64,000 bases of DNA from Burkholderia contaminans. GTDB taxonomy: Bacteria > Pseudomonadota > Gammaproteobacteria > Burkholderiales > Burkholderiaceae. The stretch lies in assembly GCF_029633825.1 (NCBI RefSeq), contig NZ_CP090641.1:1054001-1118000 (forward strand), written 5' to 3'. A program made the translations under genes and the position numbers. The notes below the pieces were generated by a model. The model was not told the DNA's origin. It saw only the letters and a list, made by a program, of their open reading frames with translations, and did no database searches. Of this stretch, positions 38,176-47,379 are shown piece after piece; within the stretch, counting starts at the first letter, position 1; the number at the start of each line of letters is the position of its first letter.

Positions 38176-39000
38176 TCAGAACTTGTAGGAAATCCCGACG
38201 AACGTGATCAGCGGGTCAGCCTTCAGCCGCGTGCGCGTGGTGGCAAGCGTCGAGCCGTCGGCCGCCTTGATCACGAGCGACGAGTAGGTCTTCAGCGGCA
38301 TGTAGGTCAGCGTCGCCGTGAGCCCCCAGTGCTTGTCGATCGCGTAGCTCGCGCCGACGTTGTAGACCGGCGTGAACGACGACGACGCCTTGCCCTCCAC
38401 CGACGTCGGCCCCGGCTTGCCGGCACCGGCCGCAAGCACGCTGCCGAGGTTCTCGTTGATGTCCTTCGCGAAGTTGCCATTCAGCTCGATGTTGCTGAAC
38501 CAGCTGTAGGCCACGCCGATCCCGACGAACGGCCGGAACCGCGCGGTCGGCGAATTGAAGTAGTACTGCAGAATGATTGTCGGGCTCCACTGCCGCGCGT
38601 TCTTCACCGCCGGCTGGTTCGCCGGGTCGTCCATGTTGACGCTGCCGAGCGCGCCGGCCGGGCCGGGCGGCCGGATCGTGCCGTGCCCGGTCAGCGTGAA
38701 CTCGGGCGGCACGCCGAGCACCGACGTCACCGCAATGTGATCGGTGAAGAAGTGCGTGAGCGTGAGGCCGACGGTATCGGCGTTGTTGACCGTCAGGCTC
38801 GTGCCCGGCGACGTGAACGACCCGGGCAGGCGCAGCGGCCCGTTGATCGGCATGCTCGCGAGATTCGTCGTCAACCCGTTGGTCGAATCCTGCGGCATGA
38901 TGTGCAGCCAGCCCAGCGTCGCGACGTTGTCGCCCGCCTGCTGGGCCGATGCGAGCGTCGACACGCCTGCGACGACACCCGCGACAATCAGCTTCTTCAT
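38176..39000 (-). CDS. OmpW-family outer-membrane beta-barrel protein
   Basis: The 274-residue protein starts with a signal peptide (MKKLIVAGVVAGVSTLASA) and has the OmpW pattern: TVGLTLTHFFTDHIAVTSVLG, then PTIILQYYFNSPTARFRPFVGIGVAYSWF, GASYAIDKHWGLTATLTYMPL and a C-terminal aromatic residue (GISYKF) needed for outer-membrane insertion. OmpW proteins form narrow eight-stranded channels for hydrophobic molecules. It is longer than E. coli OmpW (about 212) because of insertions in loops. The neighbours suggest a hydrophobic-compound uptake or surface cluster. Confidence 0.93.
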   Translation of the reverse strand: MKKLIVAGVVAGVSTLASAQQAGDNVATLGWLHIMPQDSTNGLTTNLASMPINGPLRLPGSFTSPGTSLTVNNADTVGLTLTHFFTDHIAVTSVLGVPPEFTLTGHGTIRPPGPAGALGSVNMDDPANQPAVKNARQWSPTIILQYYFNSPTARFRPFVGIGVAYSWFSNIELNGNFAKDINENLGSVLAAGAGKPGPTSVEGKASSSFTPVYNVGASYAIDKHWGLTATLTYMPLKTYSSLVIKAADGSTLATTRTRLKADPLITFVGISYKF

Positions 39001-39073
39001 GAAGTCTCCCCTCATTCTGTCCGGGCGCCGCGCATCCGCGCGCGGCGCCACCGTGTCTCCATCCAGGCGTGCG

Positions 39074-40327
39074 TCACTGCACGAATGCGCCGACCGTGAA
39101 GTACGGGTTGCTCGTATCGTTCATGTCGAGGAACCCGAATACGCCGCCGGTGAACACGAACTTGCCGGTCGCCGGCCCCGACGCCGCATCCGCATGCACG
39201 GTCGTGACGACACCGGGCACCTTCTGCGTGTAGTCGAGATTCAGCGCACGCGTGAGCGCGGCCTGCGACGCATTGAACGGATCGAGCAGCGTGGCCTGCG
39301 CGCCGACGAGCGCGGTCGCGCGGTAGTTGAACGCGCTGTCGACACCCGTGTACTCGCCGTTCTGCGAGCCTTGCGCGATCGCCGTCTGCGGGCTCAGGAA
39401 CGAGATGCCCGATTCGTCGTCCGCGCTCGGCGGGCCTTGCGTGAGGTCCGCGTTGGCTGCACCCGTGCGGATGAAGATCGGCACGAGCTGGTTGCGCAGC
39501 TTGCCGACGATCAGGATCCCCTTGCCGGCCTTCGCCGGATCGACCGCCGCGAGCGTCGGCTGAATCTGCGGCAGGTAGTTGAGCGACTGGAACGCCGGCG
39601 CATCGGGCCGCAGCGCGAACGGCTGGTTCACGGTCGCGCTCGATGCAAGCGGCTGCCCGCCGTTCTTCTTGCCGAAGTTGTCGGTCTCGACGTAGCTGCC
39701 GTCCGCGTTGATCGTCACCTGCTGGTCGAGCGCCACCGGCTGGAAGCTCTGCGACGGCACCTGGTGATAGCCGAGCTGGTTGTACTTGCCGGCGATCTTC
39801 GTCAGGTCGGTTTCCAGCGACGAGAAACTGATGAACGGGTAGTACGGGAACGTCGTCTTCGTGATCTTGCCGACGCCGATCACGCCGTCGAACTGAATCG
39901 TCGCGCCGGGAATCGCGCCGCCCAGCACGCCCTCGCCGAGGAACAGCCGCGCGGGCCGGTTCGGGTCGAGGCTCGCGTTCTGCATCCGGAACGTGCACTG
40001 GTTCAGCTTCACCGTCGGCAGCCCCGTTTCGTCGGCGAGCGTGCCGTCGACCACGTTGGCCGGCGTCGTGTCGCGGGTCGGCTGCACGGTGCCCGTGGTG
40101 GTCGGCACCGGCGATGCGAGATACGTCATCCGGTACGTCATTTTCGTCGTGTCGAGCTGCACCTTCACGAGCTCGCCCGATCCCGACCCGCCGACGAACA
40201 CCGTGTTGTAGTCGATCGTCTGCGGGCACAGCCGAACTACCGGTGCGGGCGGCGGGTCGCCGTCGCCGCCGCAGGCGGCCAGCACGGGTGCGAGCGACGC
40301 CGCTGCCATCCATTGCTTCAAATTCAT
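39074..40327 (-). CDS. DUF2957-like lipoprotein
   Basis: The 417-residue protein has a lipoprotein signal (lipobox VLAAC followed by GGDGD) and a beta-rich extracellular or periplasmic body. It contains LCPQTIDYNTVFVGGSGSGELVKVQLDTTKMTYRM, the GEGVLGGAIPGATIQFDG segment and the C-terminal FDMNDTSNPYF/FVQ end. I place it in the DUF2957 family of Burkholderia lipoproteins from memory. It is about 30-40% similar by eye to the gene just upstream, and the two are tandem paralogues. Function is unknown. Confidence 0.85.
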   Translation of the reverse strand: MNLKQWMAAASLAPVLAACGGDGDPPPAPVVRLCPQTIDYNTVFVGGSGSGELVKVQLDTTKMTYRMTYLASPVPTTTGTVQPTRDTTPANVVDGTLADETGLPTVKLNQCTFRMQNASLDPNRPARLFLGEGVLGGAIPGATIQFDGVIGVGKITKTTFPYYPFISFSSLETDLTKIAGKYNQLGYHQVPSQSFQPVALDQQVTINADGSYVETDNFGKKNGGQPLASSATVNQPFALRPDAPAFQSLNYLPQIQPTLAAVDPAKAGKGILIVGKLRNQLVPIFIRTGAANADLTQGPPSADDESGISFLSPQTAIAQGSQNGEYTGVDSAFNYRATALVGAQATLLDPFNASQAALTRALNLDYTQKVPGVVTTVHADAASGPATGKFVFTGGVFGFLDMNDTSNPYFTVGAFVQ

Positions 40328-40398
40328 AGGAATCCTCTTGAAATTCGATTCGCCGGCGGCGACGCATGCGCCGCTGGTTTTACGTGTTCAATGCAGGG

Positions 40399-42008
40399 TT
40401 ACTGGACGAACGCGCCGACCGTGAAGAACGGGTTGACCTGGCTGTTGTTGACGACCATCGCGTAGACGTTGCCGGCCGTCACGATCCAGCCCGTATCGCC
40501 CTTCTTGAAGATCGCCACGTTGCCGCTCGCACCCTTCGCGTTGAAGTCCTGCGAGGCCGTGACCTTGATCTTGCCGGGCGTGGCCTGCGTATAGTCGAGC
40601 GCGAACTGCGAGGTCACCGACGACGTCTGCGGATCAATGAACGCCGCGGTATTGCCCTGGAACAGCGTCGACGTATAGTTCGCGGCCATCGTCGACACGG
40701 CAGTGCCGTCGTTACAGGTTCCGGCTTCCGTCAGGAAGGTGCCATTGACGAACTTGCCAGGCAGATCCGGGTGCGGCACGTTTGGATTGAAGCTCGGGCC
40801 TGCCGACGGGAAGAAGCTCGTCGTGCCGGGAGACGTCACGACGCCGCATGCGGATGCGCTGGTCGCGCCGATGTAACCGCCCTTCAGCGAATTGGCGGCA
40901 ATCGCGGTGGCTGACGACAGCATCGAGATCCCGACTTCGGCATCGGCGACCGACGCGAGCGGATTGGCCGGATCGACATACGTATAGCCGACACGAATCA
41001 CGACCGGTATCCGTACGCCGTTCAGCTTGCCGACGATCATGATGCCTTTGGCCTGACTCGACGCAAGGAGGATGAGCGACGACCCCTGCCCCGCGATCGG
41101 ATACGAGGCCACGCCAAACGCATTCGGCAGCCCGTTGCTCACGAACACGTTGTCGGCCGACCCGTCCGCATTCTTGCGAAGCGTCCAGGGGGTCCCGGTC
41201 GTCTGACACGAGTAGTCGCTGCCTTGCGTGATCGTGCACGAACCGTCCGCATTGAGCGTCTGGTTCCAGTTGACGACGTCCGGCTCCCAGCCGATTGGCC
41301 CCGGCGCGCTCTGCCCCCGCCGATCGGCGACAGATGGATGCCTACCTCGTTGTAATTGCCCGCGACCTTCGAAAAGTCGGTTTCCGTTTCGATGAAGCCG
41401 ATGAACGGGTAGAAATCGAACGTCCGCGACGGCACGTAGCCGATGGGCGTGGGGGCCCCGAGGTCGATACCCTTGTACGCAATCGTCGCCCCCGGAATCC
41501 CGCCACCCACCACGCCATTGCCGACGAACAGCATCGGCGGATCGGCACGGTTGATCGTCACCGAATACGCACCGTCGCTCGTCGCGCCGCTGTCGAGCAC
41601 GAATGCGCAGCGGTTCTGCTCGGCGGTCGGGAGCGTGGTCGGATGATGGAATGCGCCGCTGATCGTCAGGCCCGCGCGCGTGTTGTTGACTTGCCCGGCC
41701 GACGTCGGCACCGACGATTCGATGAACTGCATCTGATAGGTGAGCTTAGTCGTGTCGAACTTCACCTTCACGTACTCGCCGCTGCCCGCGCCGCCCGTAT
41801 ACGTCGTCGTGTAATCGAGCGCATCCGGACACAGCTTCGTCACGACGGGCGGCGTCGTTTCGGCACCGCTCGGCCCGCATGCGCTGCCCGAGCACTGCGG
41901 CACGTTGATCGGCCCCGGATCGTCGCCGCCGCCGCAACCGGCGACGAACGGCAGCGCCAGTACCGCGCACGACAGAATCGCCTTCCGCCATTCAGGAATG
42001 CAAAGCAT
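40399..42008 (-). pseudogene. DUF2957-like lipoprotein paralogue, frameshifted as sequenced
   Basis: The intact protein would be about 536 residues and is a longer paralogue of the gene at 39.1 kb. It begins MLCIPEWRKAILSC with lipobox FVAGC and shares VVTKLCPDALDYTTTYTGGAGSGEYVKV and VGNGVVGGGIPGATIAYKG with its neighbour. At about 41316 the frame jumps after LSPIGGG: the expected QSAPGPIGWEPDVVNWNQ continues in the next frame, and one more C in the C5 run (41314-41318) would restore it. The C-terminal half ends NSQVNPFFTVGAFVQ, as in the paralogue. A strong ribosome binding site (AAGGAGGGG) precedes the start. Confidence 0.85.
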
Positions 42009-42624
42009 CAACCCCTCCTTTTCAGGTACGACAAGTCTCGTCCGGACAGGCTGCATGGCCCGCCGGTTGGTATCGCGCCGCGGCACGAAAGCGCGGCGCA
42101 TGACGGTGCGCGCAAGACGGCCGCGATGCCGGTCAGGCAAATGCGGCACGCGCCGCGGCGGCAGGCAAACGCTCTCCCGCGGCGCCGTCAAGCAGCAAGG
42201 CGCCGTGAGAACGATCGAAACGGGAAGTGGTTCGCCGCTACACGGCGAGAGAGCAATGCAGACACGCGATCTGCATCGCGCCTGCATTCAGCGAAAAAAC
42301 GGGAAACGGCAGTCCGACTGGCCCCGCGGATAGGCGTCTCATGTATGGGTCTCCATCCGTACGCTTGATTCGTTATCGTGATGCGTCGTTGGTGGAGACT
42401 ATGATCGGACGATACCCACAAGTAAATGGATGCAGAGTTCCAAACGACGGAAACCACGCAATCCTAGCGTTTACACGGTATTTGACAGATTTTCAAACAG
42501 CCTTCATTTTATTTGCTCAGACAAATACCCAGGCGGTATAACACGCGTTTGAATGGTGACCGCCAATCCGCGCCTGGCCACGCCAGCCGGGCCTCAGCCG
42601 CCCGCTGCATGTTGCGGCGCAACC
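42009..42624. promoter_or_regulatory. Promoter region of the DUF2957-OmpW-PraB cluster
   Basis: This 616-bp gap shows no gene. It becomes AT-rich at 42360-42545, consistent with the operon promoter for the minus-strand cluster. The 3' side of the cupin gene begins at 42625. No operator could be assigned. Confidence 0.5.
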
Positions 42625-42921
42625 TTACACGTCGATGATCGCGAGCGTGCCGTGGCTGCCCGGCAGCACCGCATGACGCACACCGGCGAGCGCGAGGTAC
42701 ATCTGGCCGGCCTCAACCACGACCGTCTCGCCCCCGACCTCGAGCATCATCCGGCCGTCGAGCACCAGCAGCCCCTCGTTGTAGTCGTGCACTTCCGCTT
42801 CGTAAGCCTGCGCATCCATGCGCAGCACCTTGATCCTGGCCGGCCCGACCTCGCCGACGATCGTGGATTTCCACGCGACGGGCTGCGCCGCCGCCACGGA
42901 TTTGAAGTCGATCAAAGACAT
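42625..42921 (-). CDS. Small cupin-domain protein
   Basis: The 98-residue single-domain cupin contains the conserved beta-strand pattern EAEVHDYNEGLLVLDGRMMLEV, a metal-site H/E/H-like set (HDYNE early, GVRHAVLPGSHG late). Small cupins bind metals and small acids and may act as isomerases, dioxygenases or scaffolds. It is a single gene, divergent from the ABC transporter and convergent with nothing nearby. Its substrate is not evident. Confidence 0.85.
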   Translation of the reverse strand: MSLIDFKSVAAAQPVAWKSTIVGEVGPARIKVLRMDAQAYEAEVHDYNEGLLVLDGRMMLEVGGETVVVEAGQMYLALAGVRHAVLPGSHGTLAIIDV

Positions 42922-43355
42922 GCGCGCCGCTCCGTGAACGATGAAAGGAACGCATTATCGCGAGCGCGGCGGATGCCGTCCCGGTACGGCGCGACGGCCT
43001 TCGGGCGGCACAGTCGGCCGGCCGGCCGCGCTGCCGCCACGCCGAAACGCGCTCGCCGCCCGGTTCGCCGAAAACACTTCGAATTGTTCGTACGGCTCAA
43101 ATAAAGCGCAGCTTTATTGAGCAATGCGTGACCATTTCCCGCAAATCCGGCACCGACACCGCACGCCCTTTCCACGAGAATGCATTTCCATCTACCGATT
43201 GCTAATATGGCGGTCCTGCGATCCCGCACCACAACGCCGTTCGACATGACGCCCGTTCGCCATGCCGTCCCCGATCCCGGCCGCTTCGCAGCGGCGGCGA
43301 CGCCGGGCACGTGCGGCGCACGCCGTCGCGCCGGCCGGCCGTGCCATCCGTGAGC
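42922..43355. promoter_or_regulatory. Divergent gap between the cupin and ABC transporter genes
   Basis: A 434-bp gap with no credible gene. An AT-richer patch (43080-43210) is the likely promoter for the transporter. A GTG at 43350 could also serve as start of the ATPase, but ATG at 43356 fits the family better. Confidence 0.45.
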
Positions 43356-44300
43356 ATGCAACCGATCCTTTCCGTCTCAGACCTCTCCAAGACTTACGCG
43401 TCCGGCTTCCAGGCGCTGAAGCACGTGACCCTCGACATCCGCCCCGGCGAGATCTTCGCGCTGCTCGGGCCGAACGGCGCCGGCAAGACGACGCTGATCG
43501 GCTCGATCTGCGGCATCGTCACGCCGACCGAAGGCCGCGTGACGGTCGGCGGCCACGACATCCGCGATCAATACCGCGCGGCCCGCGAAATGATCGGCCT
43601 CGTGCCGCAGGAACTGACCACCGACGCGTTCGAGACCGTGTGGGCGACCGTGTCGTTCAGCCGCGGCCTGTTCGGCAAGGCGCCCGATCCCGCGTACATC
43701 GAGAAGACGCTGAAAGCACTGTCGCTGTGGGACAAGCGCGACAACAAGCTGATGACGCTGTCGGGCGGCATGAAGCGCCGCGTGATGATCGCGAAGGCGC
43801 TGTCGCACGAGCCGCGCATCCTGTTCCTCGACGAACCGACGGCCGGCGTCGACGTCGAGTTGCGCCGCGACATGTGGAAGCTCGTCGATTCGCTGCGCGA
43901 CAACGGCGTGACGATCCTGCTGACCACGCACTACATCGAGGAAGCCGAGGAAATGGCCGACCGCATCGGCATCATCCTCGGCGGCGAGCTCGTGCTCGTC
44001 GAGGAAAAGCACGAGCTGATGCGCAAGCTCGGCAAGAAGCAGCTCACCGTGCAGCTCGAGCACCCGCTCGCCGACGTGCCGCCCGCACTCGCGCCGTTCG
44101 GGCTCGAACGCGCGGACGACGGCGCCGCGCTCGTCTACACGTACGACTCGCAGCGCGACGACGCGAGCATCGCGAAGCTGATCAACGCGCTCGGCTCGGC
44201 CGGCATCGGTTTCCGCGACCTGCACACGACGCAGAGCTCGCTCGAGGACATTTTCGTCAGCCTGATCGACAACCGCCGCAACGGCACGCAAGGAGCCTGA
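43356..44300 (+). CDS. ABC transporter ATP-binding protein (NodI/DrrA-type)
   Basis: The 314-residue ATPase has Walker A ([12 protein letters not shown]), the Q-loop (LVPQEL), the signature [15 protein letters not shown], Walker B ([12 protein letters not shown]) and the H-loop ([12 protein letters not shown]). The C-terminal extension of about 90 residues with the [10 protein letters not shown] motif is typical of DrrA/NodI ATPases that pair with ABC-2 permeases. It lies 3 bp before its permease. Substrates of the family range from lipooligosaccharides to drugs; the specific cargo is not evident. Confidence 0.93.
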   Translation: MQPILSVSDLSKTYASGFQALKHVTLDIRPGEIFALLGPNGAGKTTLIGSICGIVTPTEGRVTVGGHDIRDQYRAAREMIGLVPQELTTDAFETVWATVSFSRGLFGKAPDPAYIEKTLKALSLWDKRDNKLMTLSGGMKRRVMIAKALSHEPRILFLDEPTAGVDVELRRDMWKLVDSLRDNGVTILLTTHYIEEAEEMADRIGIILGGELVLVEEKHELMRKLGKKQLTVQLEHPLADVPPALAPFGLERADDGAALVYTYDSQRDDASIAKLINALGSAGIGFRDLHTTQSSLEDIFVSLIDNRRNGTQGA

Positions 44301-44303
44301 CGC

Positions 44304-45065
44304 ATGAACTGGCATGGCATCCGCGCGATCTACCGCGCAGAAATGGCCCGCACGCGCCGCACGCTGATGCAGAGCATCATCGCGCCGGTGATTTCCACAT
44401 CGCTGTACTTCGTGGTGTTCGGCTCCGCGATCGGCTCGCGCATCAGCGACGTGAACGGCATCGGCTACGGCTCGTTCATCGTGCCGGGGCTCGTGATGCT
44501 GTCGCTGCTGTCGCAGAGCATCTCGAACGCGTCGTTCGGCATCTACTTCCCGCGCTTCACGGGCACGATCTACGAAATTCTCTCCGCGCCCGTGTCGTAC
44601 TGGGAAATCGTGATCGCGTACGTGGGCGCGGCCGCGTCGAAGTCGATCCTGCTCGGCGTGATCATCCTCGCCACGGCCGGCCTGTTCGTGCCGCTGCACA
44701 TCCTGCATCCGTTCTGGATGGTGCTGTTCCTCGTGCTGACGGCGGTCACGTTCAGCCTGTTCGGCTTCGTGATCGGCATCTGGGCCGACAGCTTCGAGAA
44801 GCTGCAGCTCGTGCCGCTCCTGATCATCACGCCGCTCACGTTCCTCGGCGGCAGCTTCTACTCGGTCGACATGCTGCCGCCCGCGTGGCGCGTGGTCACG
44901 CTGTTCAACCCGATCGTCTACCTGGTCAGCGGCTTCCGCTGGTCGTTCTACGGGATCGCCGACGTGCACGTGGGCGTCAGCCTCGGTGCAACGTCGCTGT
45001 TCCTCGTGATCCTGCTGGCGATCGTCGCGTGGATGTTCCGCACCGGCTACAAGCTGAAGAATTAA
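44304..45065 (+). CDS. ABC-2 type permease
   Basis: The 253-residue membrane protein has six predicted helices and the ABC-2 family layout: an N-terminal amphipathic region ([20 protein letters not shown]), an extended helix pair with [21 protein letters not shown], and the conserved late loop [37 protein letters not shown]. It forms the channel for the ATPase encoded 3 bp upstream, as a dimeric half-transporter exporter. A strong terminator follows at 45180. Confidence 0.92.
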   Translation: MNWHGIRAIYRAEMARTRRTLMQSIIAPVISTSLYFVVFGSAIGSRISDVNGIGYGSFIVPGLVMLSLLSQSISNASFGIYFPRFTGTIYEILSAPVSYWEIVIAYVGAAASKSILLGVIILATAGLFVPLHILHPFWMVLFLVLTAVTFSLFGFVIGIWADSFEKLQLVPLLIITPLTFLGGSFYSVDMLPPAWRVVTLFNPIVYLVSGFRWSFYGIADVHVGVSLGATSLFLVILLAIVAWMFRTGYKLKN

Positions 45066-45179
45066 TTGATGCGCGACGGCCGCCCCCCGCGCGGCCGCCG
45101 ATGACGCATTTGGGCAAGCAGGCGGCGCTTTTCCTCTGATGCGGCATTTTGTGGTCGCGTCTACTGAACATGAAGCATC

Positions 45180-45213
45180 GGGGCCGCGAAGCACGCGCTT
45201 CGCGGCCCCTTTT
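45180..45213 (+). terminator. Rho-independent terminator after the ABC-2 operon
   Basis: A 13-bp perfect stem (GGGGCCGCGAAGC/GCTTCGCGGCCCC) with a 4-base loop and a T4 tract ends the ABC transporter operon, 17 bp before the next start at 45230. Confidence 0.9.
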
Positions 45214-45229
45214 CATTTCAGAGGACGCC

Positions 45230-46651
45230 ATGCCCGCCGCCACCGCTCCCGCCTCCGCCGCCGCCCGGCTCGAACGCCTGCCGTTCTCCGGCTATCACAA
45301 GCGGATCTTCTTCATCATCGCGATCGCGTTCTTCTTCGACTCGGTCGACCTCGGCACGATGACGTTCGTGCTCGGCTCGATCCGCAAGGAGTTCGGGCTG
45401 TCGACCGCGGCCGCCGGCCTCGTCGCGAGCGCGAGCTTCTTCGGGATGGTGCTCGGCGCGGCCGTGGCCGGCCTGCTCGCCGACCGCTTCGGCCGCCGGC
45501 CCGTGTTCCAGTGGAGCATGGTGCTGTGGGGCGCGGCCTCTTATCTGTGCTCGACCGCGCAGAGCGTCGACGCGCTGATCGTCTACCGCGTGCTGCTCGG
45601 GATCGGGATGGGGATGGAATTCCCGGTCGCGCAGACCTTGCTGTCCGAATTCGTGCCGACCGAGAAGCGCGGCCGCCTGATCGCGCTGATGGACGGCTTC
45701 TGGCCGCTCGGCTTCATCACGGCCGGCATCGTCGCGTACTTCGTGCTGCCGCAATTCGGCTGGCGCACGGTGTTCGCGCTGCTCGCGATTCCCGCCGTGT
45801 TCGTGCTCGTGGTGCGCCGCATCGTGCCGGAATCGCCGCGCTGGCTCGAGCATGCGGGCCGGCACACGGAAGCCGACACGGTGATGCACACGATCGAGGC
45901 GAAGGTGATGCGCTCGGCCGGCGTGACGACGCTGCCGCCGCCGTCGCGGCTCGCCGAGCCGGCCGTCGCGCGTGGCCACGGCGCGCTGCGCGAAATCTGG
46001 AGCGGCGTGTACCGCCGCCGCACGGTGATGGTGTGGCTGCTGTGGTTCTTCGCGCTGCTCGGCTTCTACGGTCTCACGTCGTGGCTCGGCGCGCTGCTGC
46101 AGCAGGCCGGCTTCGAGGTCACGAAATCGGTGTTCTACACGGTGCTGATCTCGCTCGGCGGCGTGCCGGGCTTCCTGTGCGCCGCGTGGCTCGTCGAACG
46201 CTGGGGGCGCAAGCCGACCTGCATCGCGTCGCTGATCGGCGGCGCCGTGATGGCGTACGCGTACGGCCAGAGCGCGCTGTACGGCGGCAGCACGGCGCTG
46301 CTGATCGGCACCGGCCTCGCGATGCAGTTCTTCCTGTTCGGGATGTGGGCCGCGCTGTACACGTACACGCCGGAGCTGTACGGCACCGGCGCGCGCGCGA
46401 CGGGCTCGGGCTTCGCGTCGGCGATCGGGCGCGTCGGCTCGTTGATCGGGCCTTACGTGGTCGGCGTCGTGCTGCCGGTGTTCGGCCAGGGCGGCGTGTT
46501 CACGCTCGGCGCGCTGTCGTTCATCGCGGCCGCGCTTGCCGTGTGGACGCTCGGGATCGAGACGAAGGGCCTTGCGCTGGAACAGCTCGCAGCGGGCGAT
46601 GAAGCGGGTGGCGGCGGCAGGTACGCGGCTGCGGCGGACAAGCTCTCCTGA
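45230..46651 (+). CDS. MFS transporter (sugar/metabolite:H+ symporter-like)
   Basis: The 473-residue protein has 12 predicted helices. Helix 1 carries FFFDSVDLGTMTFVLG, the cytoplasmic motif A is GLLADRFGRRPVF, and the fifth-helix area reads GIGMGMEFPVAQTLLSEFVPTEKRG, typical of SP/AAHS-type symporters. The second half has a matching VERWGRKPT loop. The start MPAATAPAS at 45230 follows a ribosome binding site (AGAGGA). Its substrate is unknown; such transporters carry aromatic acids, sugars or carboxylates. Confidence 0.92.
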   Translation: MPAATAPASAAARLERLPFSGYHKRIFFIIAIAFFFDSVDLGTMTFVLGSIRKEFGLSTAAAGLVASASFFGMVLGAAVAGLLADRFGRRPVFQWSMVLWGAASYLCSTAQSVDALIVYRVLLGIGMGMEFPVAQTLLSEFVPTEKRGRLIALMDGFWPLGFITAGIVAYFVLPQFGWRTVFALLAIPAVFVLVVRRIVPESPRWLEHAGRHTEADTVMHTIEAKVMRSAGVTTLPPPSRLAEPAVARGHGALREIWSGVYRRRTVMVWLLWFFALLGFYGLTSWLGALLQQAGFEVTKSVFYTVLISLGGVPGFLCAAWLVERWGRKPTCIASLIGGAVMAYAYGQSALYGGSTALLIGTGLAMQFFLFGMWAALYTYTPELYGTGARATGSGFASAIGRVGSLIGPYVVGVVLPVFGQGGVFTLGALSFIAAALAVWTLGIETKGLALEQLAAGDEAGGGGRYAAAADKLS

Positions 46652-46987
46652 GCGCCCGATCGACCCGGATGTTCACGATAGCCGGGACAGTACGCAGCGC
46701 CGTGCCCGGCTGCTGCGCGAAGCGGCCGGATTCGTGGCCGGATTCGCGGCCAGACTCGCGGCCGGACCGACGCTGCCGGACCGAGCCGAGACGCCCTGTC
46801 GCTCGCCTGCCCGGCCAGTGCGCTGTGCCCGATCCAGCCGCTCGATCTCGACCTCATCCTGCCGAGGCACGGCCCGGCCCTCATGCACGACATCCCGCGC
46901 GTGCATGCCGGTGCGATCGCATATTGCGAAACCGCCCCCGCATAGGCGGCGGAGGCGGCAATCCAGGAGCGGTACGGCAGGTGCCGG
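46652..46987. other. Intergenic stretch
   Basis: A 336-bp stretch between the MFS gene and the small protein on the opposite strand. No credible gene, RNA or repeat is evident. Confidence 0.4.
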
Positions 46988-47218
46988 TCAGGCCCCGGCG
47001 ACGATGAACTCTTCGGCCGCCTTGCGCTGCACCGCGGCCATCACCGCCAGTTCGCGCTTGCTGCGCGAGTCGCCGGACACGACACCCGTCGCGTGCTTCG
47101 CCTTCGCGCCGAGCGGGAAAAACACGAACGACGCGCCGGCCGGCGCCGCCGGCTCCGCACGCAGGCGTTTGTTCAGGATTTTCAGGTATTTCTTCTTCGA
47201 GACTTCTTTAGCAGCCAT
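46988..47218 (-). CDS. Small lysine-rich protein (unknown)
   Basis: A 76-residue basic protein starting MAAKEVSKKKYLKILNKRLR, with hydrophobic centre SFVFFPLG. It has a clear ribosome binding site (GGAGGG) upstream and is on the strand opposite its neighbours. It resembles the many conserved small basic Burkholderia proteins but I cannot name a family. The reading is supported by a good start context and moderate coding character. Confidence 0.55.
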   Translation of the reverse strand: MAAKEVSKKKYLKILNKRLRAEPAAPAGASFVFFPLGAKAKHATGVVSGDSRSKRELAVMAAVQRKAAEEFIVAGA

Positions 47219-47379
47219 GGCGCCCTCCGCGTGAACGTGGTGAGGATCAGCATACCAGTTTTGGCGACGGGCTCCGGAACGGCGCAGCGTCGCCGCACGA
47301 ATCGATCTGCCCTAGAATGGAGCACGCTTTCGCGACTTGTCCCCCGCCCGAGACCGCATGTCCTCATCGGAGCGCTCCC

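Noticed and set aside
43311..43355. Earlier start for the ABC ATPase at 43311 or GTG 43350
   Set aside because: The family begins directly at the [10 protein letters not shown] strand; the upstream residues are Arg/Pro-rich promoter DNA.
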